Shown here in pieces: positions 6,585 through 14,303 of a stretch of DNA of 22,511 nt (positions are counted from its first letter, which is position 1; every line of letters begins with the position of its first letter). Both the position numbers and the translations under genes were made by a program. Below the pieces are notes generated by a model. It had not been told where the DNA came from. It saw nothing but the letters and a program-made list of their open reading frames with translations, and ran no database searches. Source of the DNA: an uncultured Collinsella sp. (GTDB lineage Bacteria; Actinomycetota; Coriobacteriia; Coriobacteriales; Coriobacteriaceae); NCBI GenBank assembly GCA_900544225.1, contig UQUD01000023.1:1-22511 (forward strand). The letters run 5' to 3'.

Positions 6585-8588
6585 TTAGACCAGACGGGCG
6601 TTGATCGTCTTGGCGATCTTGGCGGCGTCGGAGGAACCCTTGACGGTGGCACGGAAGTCCTCGTCCATGAGCGCCTCGGCGACCTTGGACAGGATCTTGA
6701 GGTGCGTGGTGCCAGCCTGGGCACCGGGGATGAGCAGGGCGATAGCCACGTTGACGGGAGCGCCGTCCATGGTGTCCCAGCCGGTCACGCCAGAGTCGTC
6801 CTTGACGACGATGACAGCAGCCTCGGTAATGGCATCGGACTTGGCATGCGGAATAGCGAAGCCCTCCATCATGCCCGTGGTGCCCTCGGCCTCACGGGCC
6901 AGGAAGGCGTTCATCACGGCGTCGGCGTCGTCAGCAAGACCGGCCTTGACGGCCTGGTTGGAGACGAAGCTCAGGGCCTCGTCACGAGAAGCGAAATCCT
7001 CGGCGACAAAGACGTTCTCGACCTTCACGAAGTCGGCAGCCTCGGCCTTGGGGGCCTCGACGGCAACGGCCTTGGGAGCCTCAACCGGCTTGGCTGCAGG
7101 AGCGGCCTTCTGGTTCTTCTCGAAGTCGTACTTCTTAAAGGCCACGAACAGGATGCCACCGACCACAGCGCCGATGAGGATCGCGAGAACCCACAGCGGA
7201 CCGTTCTCGACAACGGGCAGGACCAGGAAGCCACCGTGAGGCGCCGGATCGTGAACGTTGAACATAATGGTCAGGATCGAAGCGATAGAAGAACCGAGCA
7301 TCATGATGGGCATGACGGGCCAGATGTTCTTGGTCATGAACGGAATGGCGCCCTCGGTGATGTGGGTGCAACCAAGGATGAGGTTGACGACACCGGCGTC
7401 ATGGTCCTCCTGGCTGAAGTACTTCTTGCCGACAACGACGGCGAAGGTGGTGATCAGCGGCGGAACGATGCAGGCGGCGGAAACGGCAGCCATGAAGTTG
7501 GTGCCGAAGTTGTAGGTATCGGTGCCAACACCGGCGGCCAGAGCCTCGGTGAGCATAGCGGTACCGGTGACATAAGCAGCCTTGTTGACCGGGCCACCCA
7601 TGTCAAAGGCGCACATGCAGCCGATAGCAAGACCCAGGACAACGGCGCCAGAGGCGGACAGGCCCTTGAGGAAGTCCATCATGGCGGTGTTGATGGCAGC
7701 CATGGGGCCGGAAATGCCGAGCATGACCAGGCCGACGATAGCCGTCGAGAACAGCGGGTACAGGAAGATAGCCTTGAGGCCGTCCAGGTTCTTGGGCAGA
7801 CCGGCAAAGACCTTCTCGAGCAGCAGGATGACATAACCGGCAAGGAAGCCGCCGACGATGCCGCCCAGGAAGCCGAAGCCCACGCCGGCGCCACCGGCGT
7901 CGATCATGCCGGTCTCGGCGTTAACAGGCAGGCCCTGGATGGCGATCATACCGGCAACGAAGCCGGGGACGAGCGCCGGGCGCTTGCCGATGGATTCGGC
8001 GATGTAGGCGGAAAGCACCGGAACCATAAGGTTCATGGCGATGCCGCCGATGATCTTGAGCATCGCAGCAAAGCTGTTGTAGTCAGACGCCGTCGAATCG
8101 AAGGACGTAATGCCCCACAGGAACGAGACAGCGGTCAGAACACCACCAGCAACAACGAAGACCAGCATGTGGCTGACGCCGTTCATGAGGTGCTTGTAGA
8201 TGATGTGGCCGATGGACTCCTTCTCCTCGACCTCATCCTCGATATCGGCAGCAGCTGCAACCGTGTCGTCACCCTTGGCGGCGAGCGCGCGGTCAATCAG
8301 CTTACCGGCGGCCTCAACGGACAGGGCCTTGGAAACACCAACGGAAACCATGGGCTTGCCGGCGAAACGCTCAGCCTGGACATCCTTGTCGGCTGCGACG
8401 ACGACGGCCTTGGCACCAGCGATCTCACTCTTGGTGAGCTCGTTCTCGACACCGACCTGGCCATGAGTCTCAACCTTAATGGTCAGACCGCGCTCGGCAG
8501 CTGCCTTCTCCAGCGCCTCCTTAGCCATGAAGGTGTGCGCAATGCCGGTCGGGCAACCGGTCGCGGCGATGATGTCAAACTTAGCCAT
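6585..8588 (-). CDS. fruA: PTS fructose transporter, fused IIB-IIC-IIA
   Basis: Membrane permease of the fructose PTS family, 667 residues, which imports fructose (or a related sugar) and phosphorylates it, normally at C1. Domain order is IIB (about 1-102, phosphocysteine C12 in ATGCPTGIAHTFMA), a short acidic linker, a multi-helix IIC (about 125-485), an Ala/Pro/Lys-rich linker (about 486-519), and IIA (520-667, phosphohistidine H581 in GFAIPHAKSDA). Many fused fructose permeases have IIA first, so this is a permuted arrangement. The ATG at 8588 has AAGGAGG 5 bases upstream and starts directly at the IIB fold; the frame stays open to 8660 with no family similarity. It is divergent from an RpiR regulator, and ptsH, ptsI and two fruK-like kinases lie downstream. 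Substrate is predicted as fructose; mannose-type substrates cannot be excluded. Confidence 0.93.
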   Translation of the reverse strand: MAKFDIIAATGCPTGIAHTFMAKEALEKAAAERGLTIKVETHGQVGVENELTKSEIAGAKAVVVAADKDVQAERFAGKPMVSVGVSKALSVEAAGKLIDRALAAKGDDTVAAAADIEDEVEEKESIGHIIYKHLMNGVSHMLVFVVAGGVLTAVSFLWGITSFDSTASDYNSFAAMLKIIGGIAMNLMVPVLSAYIAESIGKRPALVPGFVAGMIAIQGLPVNAETGMIDAGGAGVGFGFLGGIVGGFLAGYVILLLEKVFAGLPKNLDGLKAIFLYPLFSTAIVGLVMLGISGPMAAINTAMMDFLKGLSASGAVVLGLAIGCMCAFDMGGPVNKAAYVTGTAMLTEALAAGVGTDTYNFGTNFMAAVSAACIVPPLITTFAVVVGKKYFSQEDHDAGVVNLILGCTHITEGAIPFMTKNIWPVMPIMMLGSSIASILTIMFNVHDPAPHGGFLVLPVVENGPLWVLAILIGAVVGGILFVAFKKYDFEKNQKAAPAAKPVEAPKAVAVEAPKAEAADFVKVENVFVAEDFASRDEALSFVSNQAVKAGLADDADAVMNAFLAREAEGTTGMMEGFAIPHAKSDAITEAAVIVVKDDSGVTGWDTMDGAPVNVAIALLIPGAQAGTTHLKILSKVAEALMDEDFRATVKGSSDAAKIAKTINARLV

Positions 8589-8609
8589 GTGTCCCTCCTT
8601 CTTGAGTAC

Positions 8610-8651
8610 AGCGCCCGCGGGCGCTCCCCTACACGCGCTTCGATGCGCGTT
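8610..8651 (-). other. Structured leader of the permease mRNA
   Basis: Two hairpins lie just before the permease ribosome binding site: a perfect 16-base palindrome AGCGCCCGCGGGCGCT (8610-8625), and ACGCGC/GCGCGT around a 6-base loop (8634-8651). On the minus strand neither is followed by a T run. The predicted leader is about 157 bases. I see no match to a known riboswitch or to an antiterminator site. Confidence 0.4.
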
Positions 8652-8713
8652 TTTCCACAACTGAAAGATACCAACCTACCGTCCGCGTGAGAAGAGACAA
8701 GGTGCAATTCTCC

Positions 8714-8759
8714 GGTGAAAGGTTCTTTCATAACCGTAAACGGTAGGTGAAAGTTTACC
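8714..8759. promoter_or_regulatory. Permease promoter and putative RpiR operator cluster
   Basis: GGTGAAAG occurs at 8714-8721 and again at 8746-8753, 32 bp apart (three helical turns). The inverted half-site CTTTCAT lies at 8725-8731 and the palindrome ACCGTAAACGGT at 8733-8744. On the minus strand TAAACT (8757-8752) is a likely -10 with TTGCCG 16 bases upstream. This -10 runs straight into CTTTCAC, as it does in front of fruK copy 1. A repressor bound here would block the permease promoter. That RpiR is the binder is inferred from its divergent position. Confidence 0.55.
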
Positions 8760-8806
8760 ATCAACACTTGAAACGGCAAGGTGTATCTTGTAATTGAAAA
8801 TCCCCC

Positions 8807-8812
8807 TATACT
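8807..8812 (+). promoter_or_regulatory. Possible -10 element of rpiR
   Basis: TATACT lies 48 bases before the regulator start codon, giving a leader of about 40 bases. No good -35 is seen at 16-18 bases (TATCTT at 8784-8789), so the promoter is either weak or assisted. Confidence 0.4.
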
Positions 8813-8860
8813 ATGGCATTACAAAACGAGTCCGATTTTCATGCCAACCAGGAGCCATCC

Positions 8861-9718
8861 ATGACCGATAGTAGCAAGAGCGCACTTTCCCTCATTAGCA
8901 CCCATCAGGGATACAGCGAGTCCGAGCAGCGCATTGTCGACTATATATTGGAGCACCAGTCCGAGGCGCCACGCCTCACGGCCGCTCAGCTCTCGCGCGC
9001 CGCTGCCACGTCCGAGGCGACCGTTTCGCGCTTCTGCCGCAAGCTTGGGTTTGGCAGCTTCCGCAGCTTTCAGTTTTCGTTGGCGAGGGATTTGGAAAGC
9101 CAGCGCAACGAGGGCCTGACCGACGAGGTCTCGCTCGACAATATGGAGCAGAGCCTCAAGAACATCCTGGCTGCCAAGGTGAGCGAGCTTAATGCAACCA
9201 TCGACGGTATCGACCACGATACGCTGGCGGCTGTTGTGCATGCCCTTAAGCATGCAGGGATTATTGAGTTTGCGGCTGTGGGCAATACGAACGCGGTCGC
9301 GCTCGATGCGACGTTTAAGTTTTCGCAGCTGGGCCTGCGCTGCATGGCGAGCACCATTAGCGAGACATCAATCGGCTTTGCGCTCACGTTGCGCCCGGGT
9401 GACGTCATCGTGCTAATCTCAAACTCCGGCAAATCGCGCCGACTGAATCGCATGGCAAAAGCGGCTCGCGACTGCGGCGCAACCGTAGTCGTTATCAGCA
9501 GCGACAGCAAATCCCCGCTCGCGCGCCTGGCAGACTACACGTTTAATACCGTCAACCACGAAGCGCTGCTGACGACGGGAGACTTTGCGTTCTCCAAGAT
9601 CAGCGCCACGATGATCATCGAAGTCATCTACAACTTCCTGCTGCCCGAGATTGAAGACGCTCGCGAGCATATCAGCTACTACGAGGAGCTCATCCAGCCG
9701 GATAAGGTTGTGGAGTAA
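8861..9718 (+). CDS. MurR/RpiR-family transcriptional regulator
   Basis: DNA-binding regulator of 285 residues and the only plus-strand gene in the window. An N-terminal helix-turn-helix domain of the RpiR type covers about 1-78, with TAAQLSRAAATSEATVSRFC (40-59) as the recognition unit. A C-terminal SIS domain (about 128-265) contains GNTNA (141-145) and the sugar-phosphate-binding loop ISNSGKSRR (186-194). Such proteins sense phosphosugars and repress or activate sugar-use genes. The ATG at 8861 has AGGAG 6 bases upstream; an in-frame start at 8813 has no such site and would overlap the -10 region. Its divergence from the permease, and GTGAAAG half-sites in both target promoters, point to control of the fructose genes, probably with fructose-1-phosphate or a related sugar phosphate as signal. 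Confidence 0.9.
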   Translation: MTDSSKSALSLISTHQGYSESEQRIVDYILEHQSEAPRLTAAQLSRAAATSEATVSRFCRKLGFGSFRSFQFSLARDLESQRNEGLTDEVSLDNMEQSLKNILAAKVSELNATIDGIDHDTLAAVVHALKHAGIIEFAAVGNTNAVALDATFKFSQLGLRCMASTISETSIGFALTLRPGDVIVLISNSGKSRRLNRMAKAARDCGATVVVISSDSKSPLARLADYTFNTVNHEALLTTGDFAFSKISATMIIEVIYNFLLPEIEDAREHISYYEELIQPDKVVE

Positions 9719-9726
9719 AACGCGTA

Positions 9727-9758
9727 GTGGGACATAAATATCAGTCTATTTGTCCCAC
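9727..9758. terminator. Hairpin between convergent rpiR and recN
   Basis: GTGGGACA (9727-9734) and TGTCCCAC (9751-9758) form a perfect 8-bp stem that can extend through AAAT/ATTT with a bulge. It lies 9 bases after the rpiR stop and 19 bases before the recN stop on the opposite strand, the usual place for a two-way terminator. There is no proper T run on either side, so it may instead be a dispersed repeat used as one. Confidence 0.5.
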
Positions 9759-9776
9759 CAACACCGCTGATACGAT

Positions 9777-11401
9777 CTAACCTCGAGCTTCTTCCAGCAT
9801 CTGCTTTGCGTGGGCCAAGCTTGCCTCGGACTGATCGCCACTCAACATGCGGGCGATCTCGGCGGTACGCGCTTCGCCGGTTACCTCGTCCAAATGCGTC
9901 TGGGGAACATCGCCCGGTTCCTTGCTGACGACATAATGCTTGTCAGCCATGACGGCAACCTGCGCCAAGTGGGTTACGACAATCACCTGATGCGTAGCGG
10001 CGAGATCTGCCAGCACGCCCGCAAGTGCACGCGCCGTGGAGCCACCGACACCAGCATCGACCTCGTCAAACACCAGTGTATCGACACCGTCCGCGTTACC
10101 GAGGACAACCTTGCTCGCCAGCATGACGCGGCTTAGCTCACCGCCCGACGCAATTCGACGCAAGGGGCGCGGCGTCAAACCGGCACCGCTGCGGTATAGC
10201 AGCTCGTAGCTCGAAGGACCAACGGGCGTCCACTCAGCACGGGGAAGATCACGCGACTCCCAAACGAGCTCGGCACTACCCATCTCCAGGCGAGCCATCT
10301 GGCGGCCGACCTCGTGGCAGAAGCGCGGGGCCGCCGTATTGCGAGCGCGCTTAAGTGCCTTGGCAGCGGCAAACAACTCGCGCTCGGCGCTCCCGAGTGC
10401 CTCACGCGCCTTTTTGATCTGTTCATCGCCATCATCGACCAAGGACAGCAGTTCTTGCGAGCGATCGCGCATGGCAAAAACATCGTCCATGGTGGGACCC
10501 CACTGACGCAACAGACCCTTGAAGTCGGAATACCGCTCACGCATGCGAGCGAGCTCGCGCGGGTCGAAGGCGACGGCATCGCGATAGGTACGAAGCTCGT
10601 TCGCGCAATCCTCAAGGGAGATACAGGCATCCGAAAGTGCATCGGCAATGTCGCCCAGTTTGCGATCGACGGTAGCCATTCGGGAAAGCTCTGCCACAGC
10701 ACTGTTCACGGCATCGAGCGCTCCCCCTTCAGAGGCAAGCGATGCATGGGCATCGTTAGCGGTGGCAACCAGTACCTCGGCATGTTCGGAGCGCGGCAGC
10801 AGTTCCTCGAGTTCCTCATACTCGCCCGGCTTAGGGTCGACCTCGCCGATGCGCTCGAGGGCAAAGCGCGCCTCCTCGACGCGGCTCCCCTGCGCACGCG
10901 AGGCCTCTTCGACGCGACGGACCTCCTTAGCGGCCGCGCGCGAGGCTTTAAAGCAAGCACGGTAGTGCTCGAGCGCCTCGAGCGCAGAGCGCCCCGCCCA
11001 CGCATCGACCATCGCAACGTGATGCGCCGGATCGAGCAAGCGCTGGTGCTCGTGCTGGCCGCACAGATCCATCATCACGCCAACGCGCTCCGCTCGCGCA
11101 CGCTGGCGATGCGGCCGTCAATCTTCACGCGGCTGCGGCCCTCGGCAGAAAGACTGCGCTGCACGGTGAACCCTTCCGTGTCGTGCGGCCCGTCGAAGAG
11201 TCGTGCCTCGACGCTCGCGAGCGCCTCGCCCTCGCGCACCGTCGACGAATCCGCGCGCTCGCCCAAAATAAGCTTAAGAGCCGAGAGCAGCGCGGTCTTG
11301 CCAGCGCCGGTCTCGCCGGTCAGGACAGTCAGGCCGGCACTCGGCACCAACGTCGCCTCGCGAATGAGTGCAATGTTAGAAACCTGCAGCTCATCGATCA
11401 T
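9777..11401 (-). pseudogene. recN: DNA repair ATPase RecN, split by a frameshift
   Basis: SMC-like ATPase of double-strand-break repair, found here in two frames. The first part (11401-11075, 108 residues) starts with ATG after GGAGT, carries Walker A GETGAGKT (29-36) and stops in TGA at 11077-11075. The second (11078-9777, 433 residues from GTG) begins at the Q-loop region DLCGQHEHQ. It then has a long coiled coil, the ABC signature ASGGELSRV and Walker B TLVFDEVDAGVGG. Together they make 541 residues, close to normal RecN length. In the second frame, similarity continues upstream as AERVGV, so one or four bases (modulo three) seem lost near 11080-11095. Stop and GTG overlap as GTGA, so coupled translation of two pieces is conceivable. 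A sequencing error is also possible. The start overlaps nadK by 11 bases. Confidence 0.85.
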
Positions 11402-12251
11402 GACGGACTCCGTAGAAAACGCGACTCACCGAGTTATAGAAGCTCTCGGGGCCGTAATCGAGGAGCAGCACATCTCCGGGCCCGCGGCGCACGGCCACGC
11501 TGTCAACGGTACCATCGCAGGTAATAAACTGTCCATCGATAGCGATCGCCGGAACACTCGGACGGTCATCAGACATAAAGATCTCGACGACATCACTCGG
11601 CGAAGTCAAGAAGGCACGGGCCTGAATGGTGTGCGGCGCAATGGGTACGCAGACCATGCCCGTATAGTCGGGGCTCACGATGGGGCCACCGGCACTGAGT
11701 GCGTAACCCGTAGAACCAGTCGCCGTGGACACGACCACGCCGTCGCCACGCAGACGGTCGATATGATGGCCGGACACCGTGATGTCGAACTCGACCATAT
11801 CGGACAGGGGGCCGCGCGTAAGCGCCATGTCGTTGAGGGCGAAGGTGCGCACGACATCCTTCGTACCATCTTCGCGCACGGACACGATATCCGCGGCGAT
11901 GGTAGCGCGACGGCTCACATGCAGCTCGCCGGACAGGGCGTCGCTCACGACCTTCAGAATGTCGCGCTCCTCGGGACTCGCAGCAGTTAAAAAACCCAGG
12001 TGACCATAGGAAAGACCAAGGATAGGAATCTCACGATGGTTGAGGATGCGGGCAGCGCGCAGCAACGTGCCGTCGCCGCCGAGCGTAATGACCAGATCGG
12101 AGCCGTCAATATCAGGCGTGCTCTGAATCTTGGATCGCTGGTCGGCAGCCCATGCGACCTCATAGCCCTGGCGAGTCAGCCAAAGCTCGAGCATCAGGCC
12201 GCTCTCGACCGCCTCTTGCTTGTAGTAATTGGGAACCAGAAAGACCTTCAT
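11391..12251 (-). CDS. nadK: NAD kinase
   Basis: Cytoplasmic NAD kinase, 286 residues, which makes NADP from NAD with ATP or polyphosphate. It shows the hallmark GGDG (58-61) in TLGGDGTLLRAAR, ND at 140-141 in LNDMALTRG, and the conserved STATGSTGYALSAGGPIV (175-192). The ATG at 12251 overlaps the tlyA stop codon as ATGA, and no strong ribosome binding site is seen, so translation is probably coupled to tlyA. Its own end overlaps the recN start by 11 bases. The order tlyA-nadK-recN is conserved in many Gram-positive bacteria, where argR often lies between nadK and recN; argR is absent here. Confidence 0.95.
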   Translation of the reverse strand: MKVFLVPNYYKQEAVESGLMLELWLTRQGYEVAWAADQRSKIQSTPDIDGSDLVITLGGDGTLLRAARILNHREIPILGLSYGHLGFLTAASPEERDILKVVSDALSGELHVSRRATIAADIVSVREDGTKDVVRTFALNDMALTRGPLSDMVEFDITVSGHHIDRLRGDGVVVSTATGSTGYALSAGGPIVSPDYTGMVCVPIAPHTIQARAFLTSPSDVVEIFMSDDRPSVPAIAIDGQFITCDGTVDSVAVRRGPGDVLLLDYGPESFYNSVSRVFYGVRHDR

Positions 12252-13060
12252 AGCGTTGCAGCTTTCTCGCTCATAACCGATACCTGGGATTGCAGCTCGT
12301 CTTGCGAGCGATCGCCGGGGTCAAATCTCGTGCCGTACAGGAAAAACTCAACGTTGCCCTTGGCACCATGAATGGGCGACACGCACACATCGACCGGGAA
12401 CAGGCCCTTGGCGGCAAAGAGTTCAACCGCCGCCACGAGTGTATCGCGGCGCACGGCGTGATCGGTCACAATGCCGCCCTCGCCCACCAGCGCCGCCGGA
12501 GCCTCAAACTGCGGCTTTACGAGCGTGCAGAATGCTCCCGTAGGAGCCAGGCACGCCAGTACCGCATCGATAATGTTCGCGATGCTGGTAAACGAGACAT
12601 CACACACAGCCAGGTCGATGACGCCGGCATAGCCAAGCTCAGGCAGCTGCGTCACGTTTGTGCGCTCATGCAGCGTCACGCGATCGTCCTGACGCAACGA
12701 CCAATCGAACTGGGCGCGACCCACGTCCACCGAGACAACGGTCGCAGCTCCGCGCTTGAGCAGACAATCGGTAAAGCCGCCGGTAGAGCAGCCCACATCC
12801 AGACAGGCAAGGCCCGTCGGATTGATGCCGAACGCATCAAGCGCGCCTTCGAGCTTAAGACCGCCGCGGCCAACATAGGGAATGCGCCCCTTCACGTGCA
12901 GCGGAAGGCCCGGGATTACCTTAAGGCCCGGCGAAGTCAAGCGCTCGCCGCCACTCGAGACCAAGCCGGCCATAAGAGTGCGAAGGGCATCCGCGCGATC
13001 AGCGCAGATGCCCTGTGAAATCAGTTCGTCATCAAGACGCACACGTTTCATGAATGCCAT
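12248..13060 (-). CDS. tlyA: TlyA family rRNA 2'-O-methyltransferase
   Basis: Predicted rRNA ribose methyltransferase with an N-terminal S4 RNA-binding domain (about 4-65) and an FtsJ/RrmJ-type methyltransferase domain. The S-adenosylmethionine loop is CLDVGCSTGGFTDCLL (86-101), followed by VDVGRAQFDW (111-120), VCDVSF and LVKPQFEA with the conserved Asp and Lys. In mycobacteria TlyA methylates 16S and 23S rRNA and sensitises ribosomes to capreomycin; the substrate here is inferred. The start is uncertain: ATG at 13060, an in-frame ATG at 13051 (MKRVRLDDEL, matching the usual family start) or a TTG at 13063, none with a strong ribosome binding site. It follows xseB by about 26 bases and overlaps nadK by 4. 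Confidence 0.92.
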   Translation of the reverse strand: MAFMKRVRLDDELISQGICADRADALRTLMAGLVSSGGERLTSPGLKVIPGLPLHVKGRIPYVGRGGLKLEGALDAFGINPTGLACLDVGCSTGGFTDCLLKRGAATVVSVDVGRAQFDWSLRQDDRVTLHERTNVTQLPELGYAGVIDLAVCDVSFTSIANIIDAVLACLAPTGAFCTLVKPQFEAPAALVGEGGIVTDHAVRRDTLVAAVELFAAKGLFPVDVCVSPIHGAKGNVEFFLYGTRFDPGDRSQDELQSQVSVMSEKAATL

Positions 13061-13086
13061 CAACCATTCGTATCCGGAGATGCGGC

Positions 13087-13326
13087 CTAGCTATCCTGGG
13101 ATTCGTTTGCCGCATCCTCATCGTATTCCTGCTCGAGCTTGTCGGCCTCACGCGGCGTCAACTCAAACTTGTCGACCATATCGACCGCGCGGGAGCCCAG
13201 CTCAATCGCTTCGTCAAACAAATCGAGCGAACGCTCCAAGGAGGTATCCTTGGAGCGAACGGTGGCGATGATCTGATCCAGACGGTCCGAAATCTCATCA
13301 AAGTTACGGACAGAACCCTCTGGCAT
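13087..13326 (-). CDS. xseB: Exodeoxyribonuclease VII small subunit
   Basis: Small helical protein of 79 residues, matching the XseB size and pattern: an N-terminal FDEISDRLDQIIATV helix and SLERSLDLFDEAIELG, the conserved antiparallel hairpin. The acidic tail EQEYDEDAANESQDS is divergent. XseB binds the catalytic subunit XseA and together they degrade single-stranded DNA. The ATG at 13326 follows the nusB stop by 2 bases and uses GAGGAG at the end of nusB as its ribosome binding site. The partner gene xseA, usually just upstream, is not in this window. Confidence 0.85.
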   Translation of the reverse strand: MPEGSVRNFDEISDRLDQIIATVRSKDTSLERSLDLFDEAIELGSRAVDMVDKFELTPREADKLEQEYDEDAANESQDS

Positions 13327-13328
13327 GG

Positions 13329-13913
13329 CTACTCCTCGACGGAGTCGATGTCAGCCTCGGCGGCGTCCGCATCCTCGGCCAGCACACCAGCCTCAGCCTG
13401 AGCAACCGCAACCTTGGCGGCAGCCTCGGCAGCCTGCGCCTCCTCGCGAGCGCGATCTTCGGCCAGCAGCTCCTGGTACAGGTCCTCGCCCGGCAGCTCC
13501 TCGCTGCGAGCGATCTTACCCAGCACGCCGTTGACGAACGACGCGGACTGGTCGGTGCCATAGGCCTTGGCAAGCTCGACGGCCTCGTTGATCACGATGG
13601 CGTCAGAGACCTCCTCGTCGGTGAGGAAACGCATCTCGTAAACGGCGATTCGCAGCAGGTTGCGGTCGGCGCCGGGCATGCGCATAAGATCCCAGTTCTT
13701 GGCAACAGAGCGCAGAGCACAGTCGATGCGGTCGATATGCTCATAGGCACCGCGGCACAGCTCCAGCGCATAGGGGTCGAGGGGACCCTTCGAGATCAGG
13801 AAATCACCCTCGAGGACGCGCTCGAGCGGACTGTCCGTGGCCTCGGCCTGGAACAGCAGCTGCAGCGCCTGACTGCGGGCAAGCGTACGCCCGCGATAAA
13901 CCTTAAGGCTCAA
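13329..13913 (-). CDS. nusB: Transcription antitermination factor NusB, with acidic tail
   Basis: RNA-binding antitermination factor that acts with NusE (S10) on rRNA operons. Residues 1 to about 145 form the NusB fold: RTLARSQALQLLFQAE near the N-terminus, then RNLLRIAVYEMRFL, INEAVELAKAYGTDQSASFVNGVLGKI near the end. The protein continues for about 50 residues of Ala/Glu/Asp-rich low-complexity sequence, making 194 instead of the usual 130-150. The start is TTG at 13913; AAGGAG 6 bases upstream overlaps the end of the previous gene and no ATG fits. Translation is probably coupled to asp23 in front (3-base gap) and to xseB behind (2-base gap). Confidence 0.93.
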   Translation of the reverse strand: MSLKVYRGRTLARSQALQLLFQAEATDSPLERVLEGDFLISKGPLDPYALELCRGAYEHIDRIDCALRSVAKNWDLMRMPGADRNLLRIAVYEMRFLTDEEVSDAIVINEAVELAKAYGTDQSASFVNGVLGKIARSEELPGEDLYQELLAEDRAREEAQAAEAAAKVAVAQAEAGVLAEDADAAEADIDSVEE

Positions 13914-13916
13914 AGG

Positions 13917-14279
13917 TTACTCCTTGGGGAAAACGAGGCCGTCAATGCAAACGTCAACGCGCTCGACCTCGACGCCCACCTGAGCATCGATGGCAGCGAC
14001 CACGGCGGCGCGAACGGCCTCGGCGAGTTTCTTGAACGGATAGCCAAAGAACACCACGACACGCACGGTGAGTGCGAGTTTGTCGCCGACGACCTCGGCC
14101 TCAACCGCCGGCTCGGAAGCCGGGGCCTTGGACGAGAGCATCATGGAGACAAGGTTGGTGGCAAGGTCCTTGACGCCAACGGAGGCGATGCCCTCGACAT
14201 CGGACACGGCGCGCGAGACGATGGCGGTCAGAACATCGGGCGAAATGCCGATGCCGTCAATCTTGATTTCCTGGGGCAT
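13917..14279 (-). CDS. Asp23/Gls24 family protein
   Basis: Protein of 120 residues of the Asp23/Gls24 (DUF322) family, seen between efp and nusB in many Gram-positive bacteria. It shows the family pattern: an N-terminal IKIDGIGISPDVLTAIVSRA, a VEGIASVGV turn, then VVVFFGYPFKKLAEAVRAAV and a C-terminal VEVERVDVCIDGLVF strand. In Staphylococcus Asp23 lies under the membrane and relates to envelope stress; the exact role here is unknown. The ATG at 14279 has AGGAGG 4 bases upstream. It lies 24 bases after efp and 3 before nusB. Confidence 0.9.
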   Translation of the reverse strand: MPQEIKIDGIGISPDVLTAIVSRAVSDVEGIASVGVKDLATNLVSMMLSSKAPASEPAVEAEVVGDKLALTVRVVVFFGYPFKKLAEAVRAAVVAAIDAQVGVEVERVDVCIDGLVFPKE

Positions 14280-14303
14280 GAGTCCTCCTAGAAGAGTTGG
14301 TTG

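Noticed and set aside
8633..8655. Plus-strand hairpin followed by TTTTT, like a terminator
   Set aside because: No plus-strand gene or promoter lies upstream of it. It is better read as a hairpin in the minus-strand permease leader.
6501..8690. Plus-strand open frame of 729 codons opposite the permease
   Set aside because: It is the antisense frame of a confidently identified gene, has Gly/Asp/His-rich content without any fold motif, and starts inside the palindromic gap. Long antisense frames are common at this GC content.
10314..11990. Plus-strand open frame of 558 codons across recN and nadK
   Set aside because: Antisense to both genes and low-complexity in character. It crosses the recN frameshift site, but that is not evidence that it is coding.
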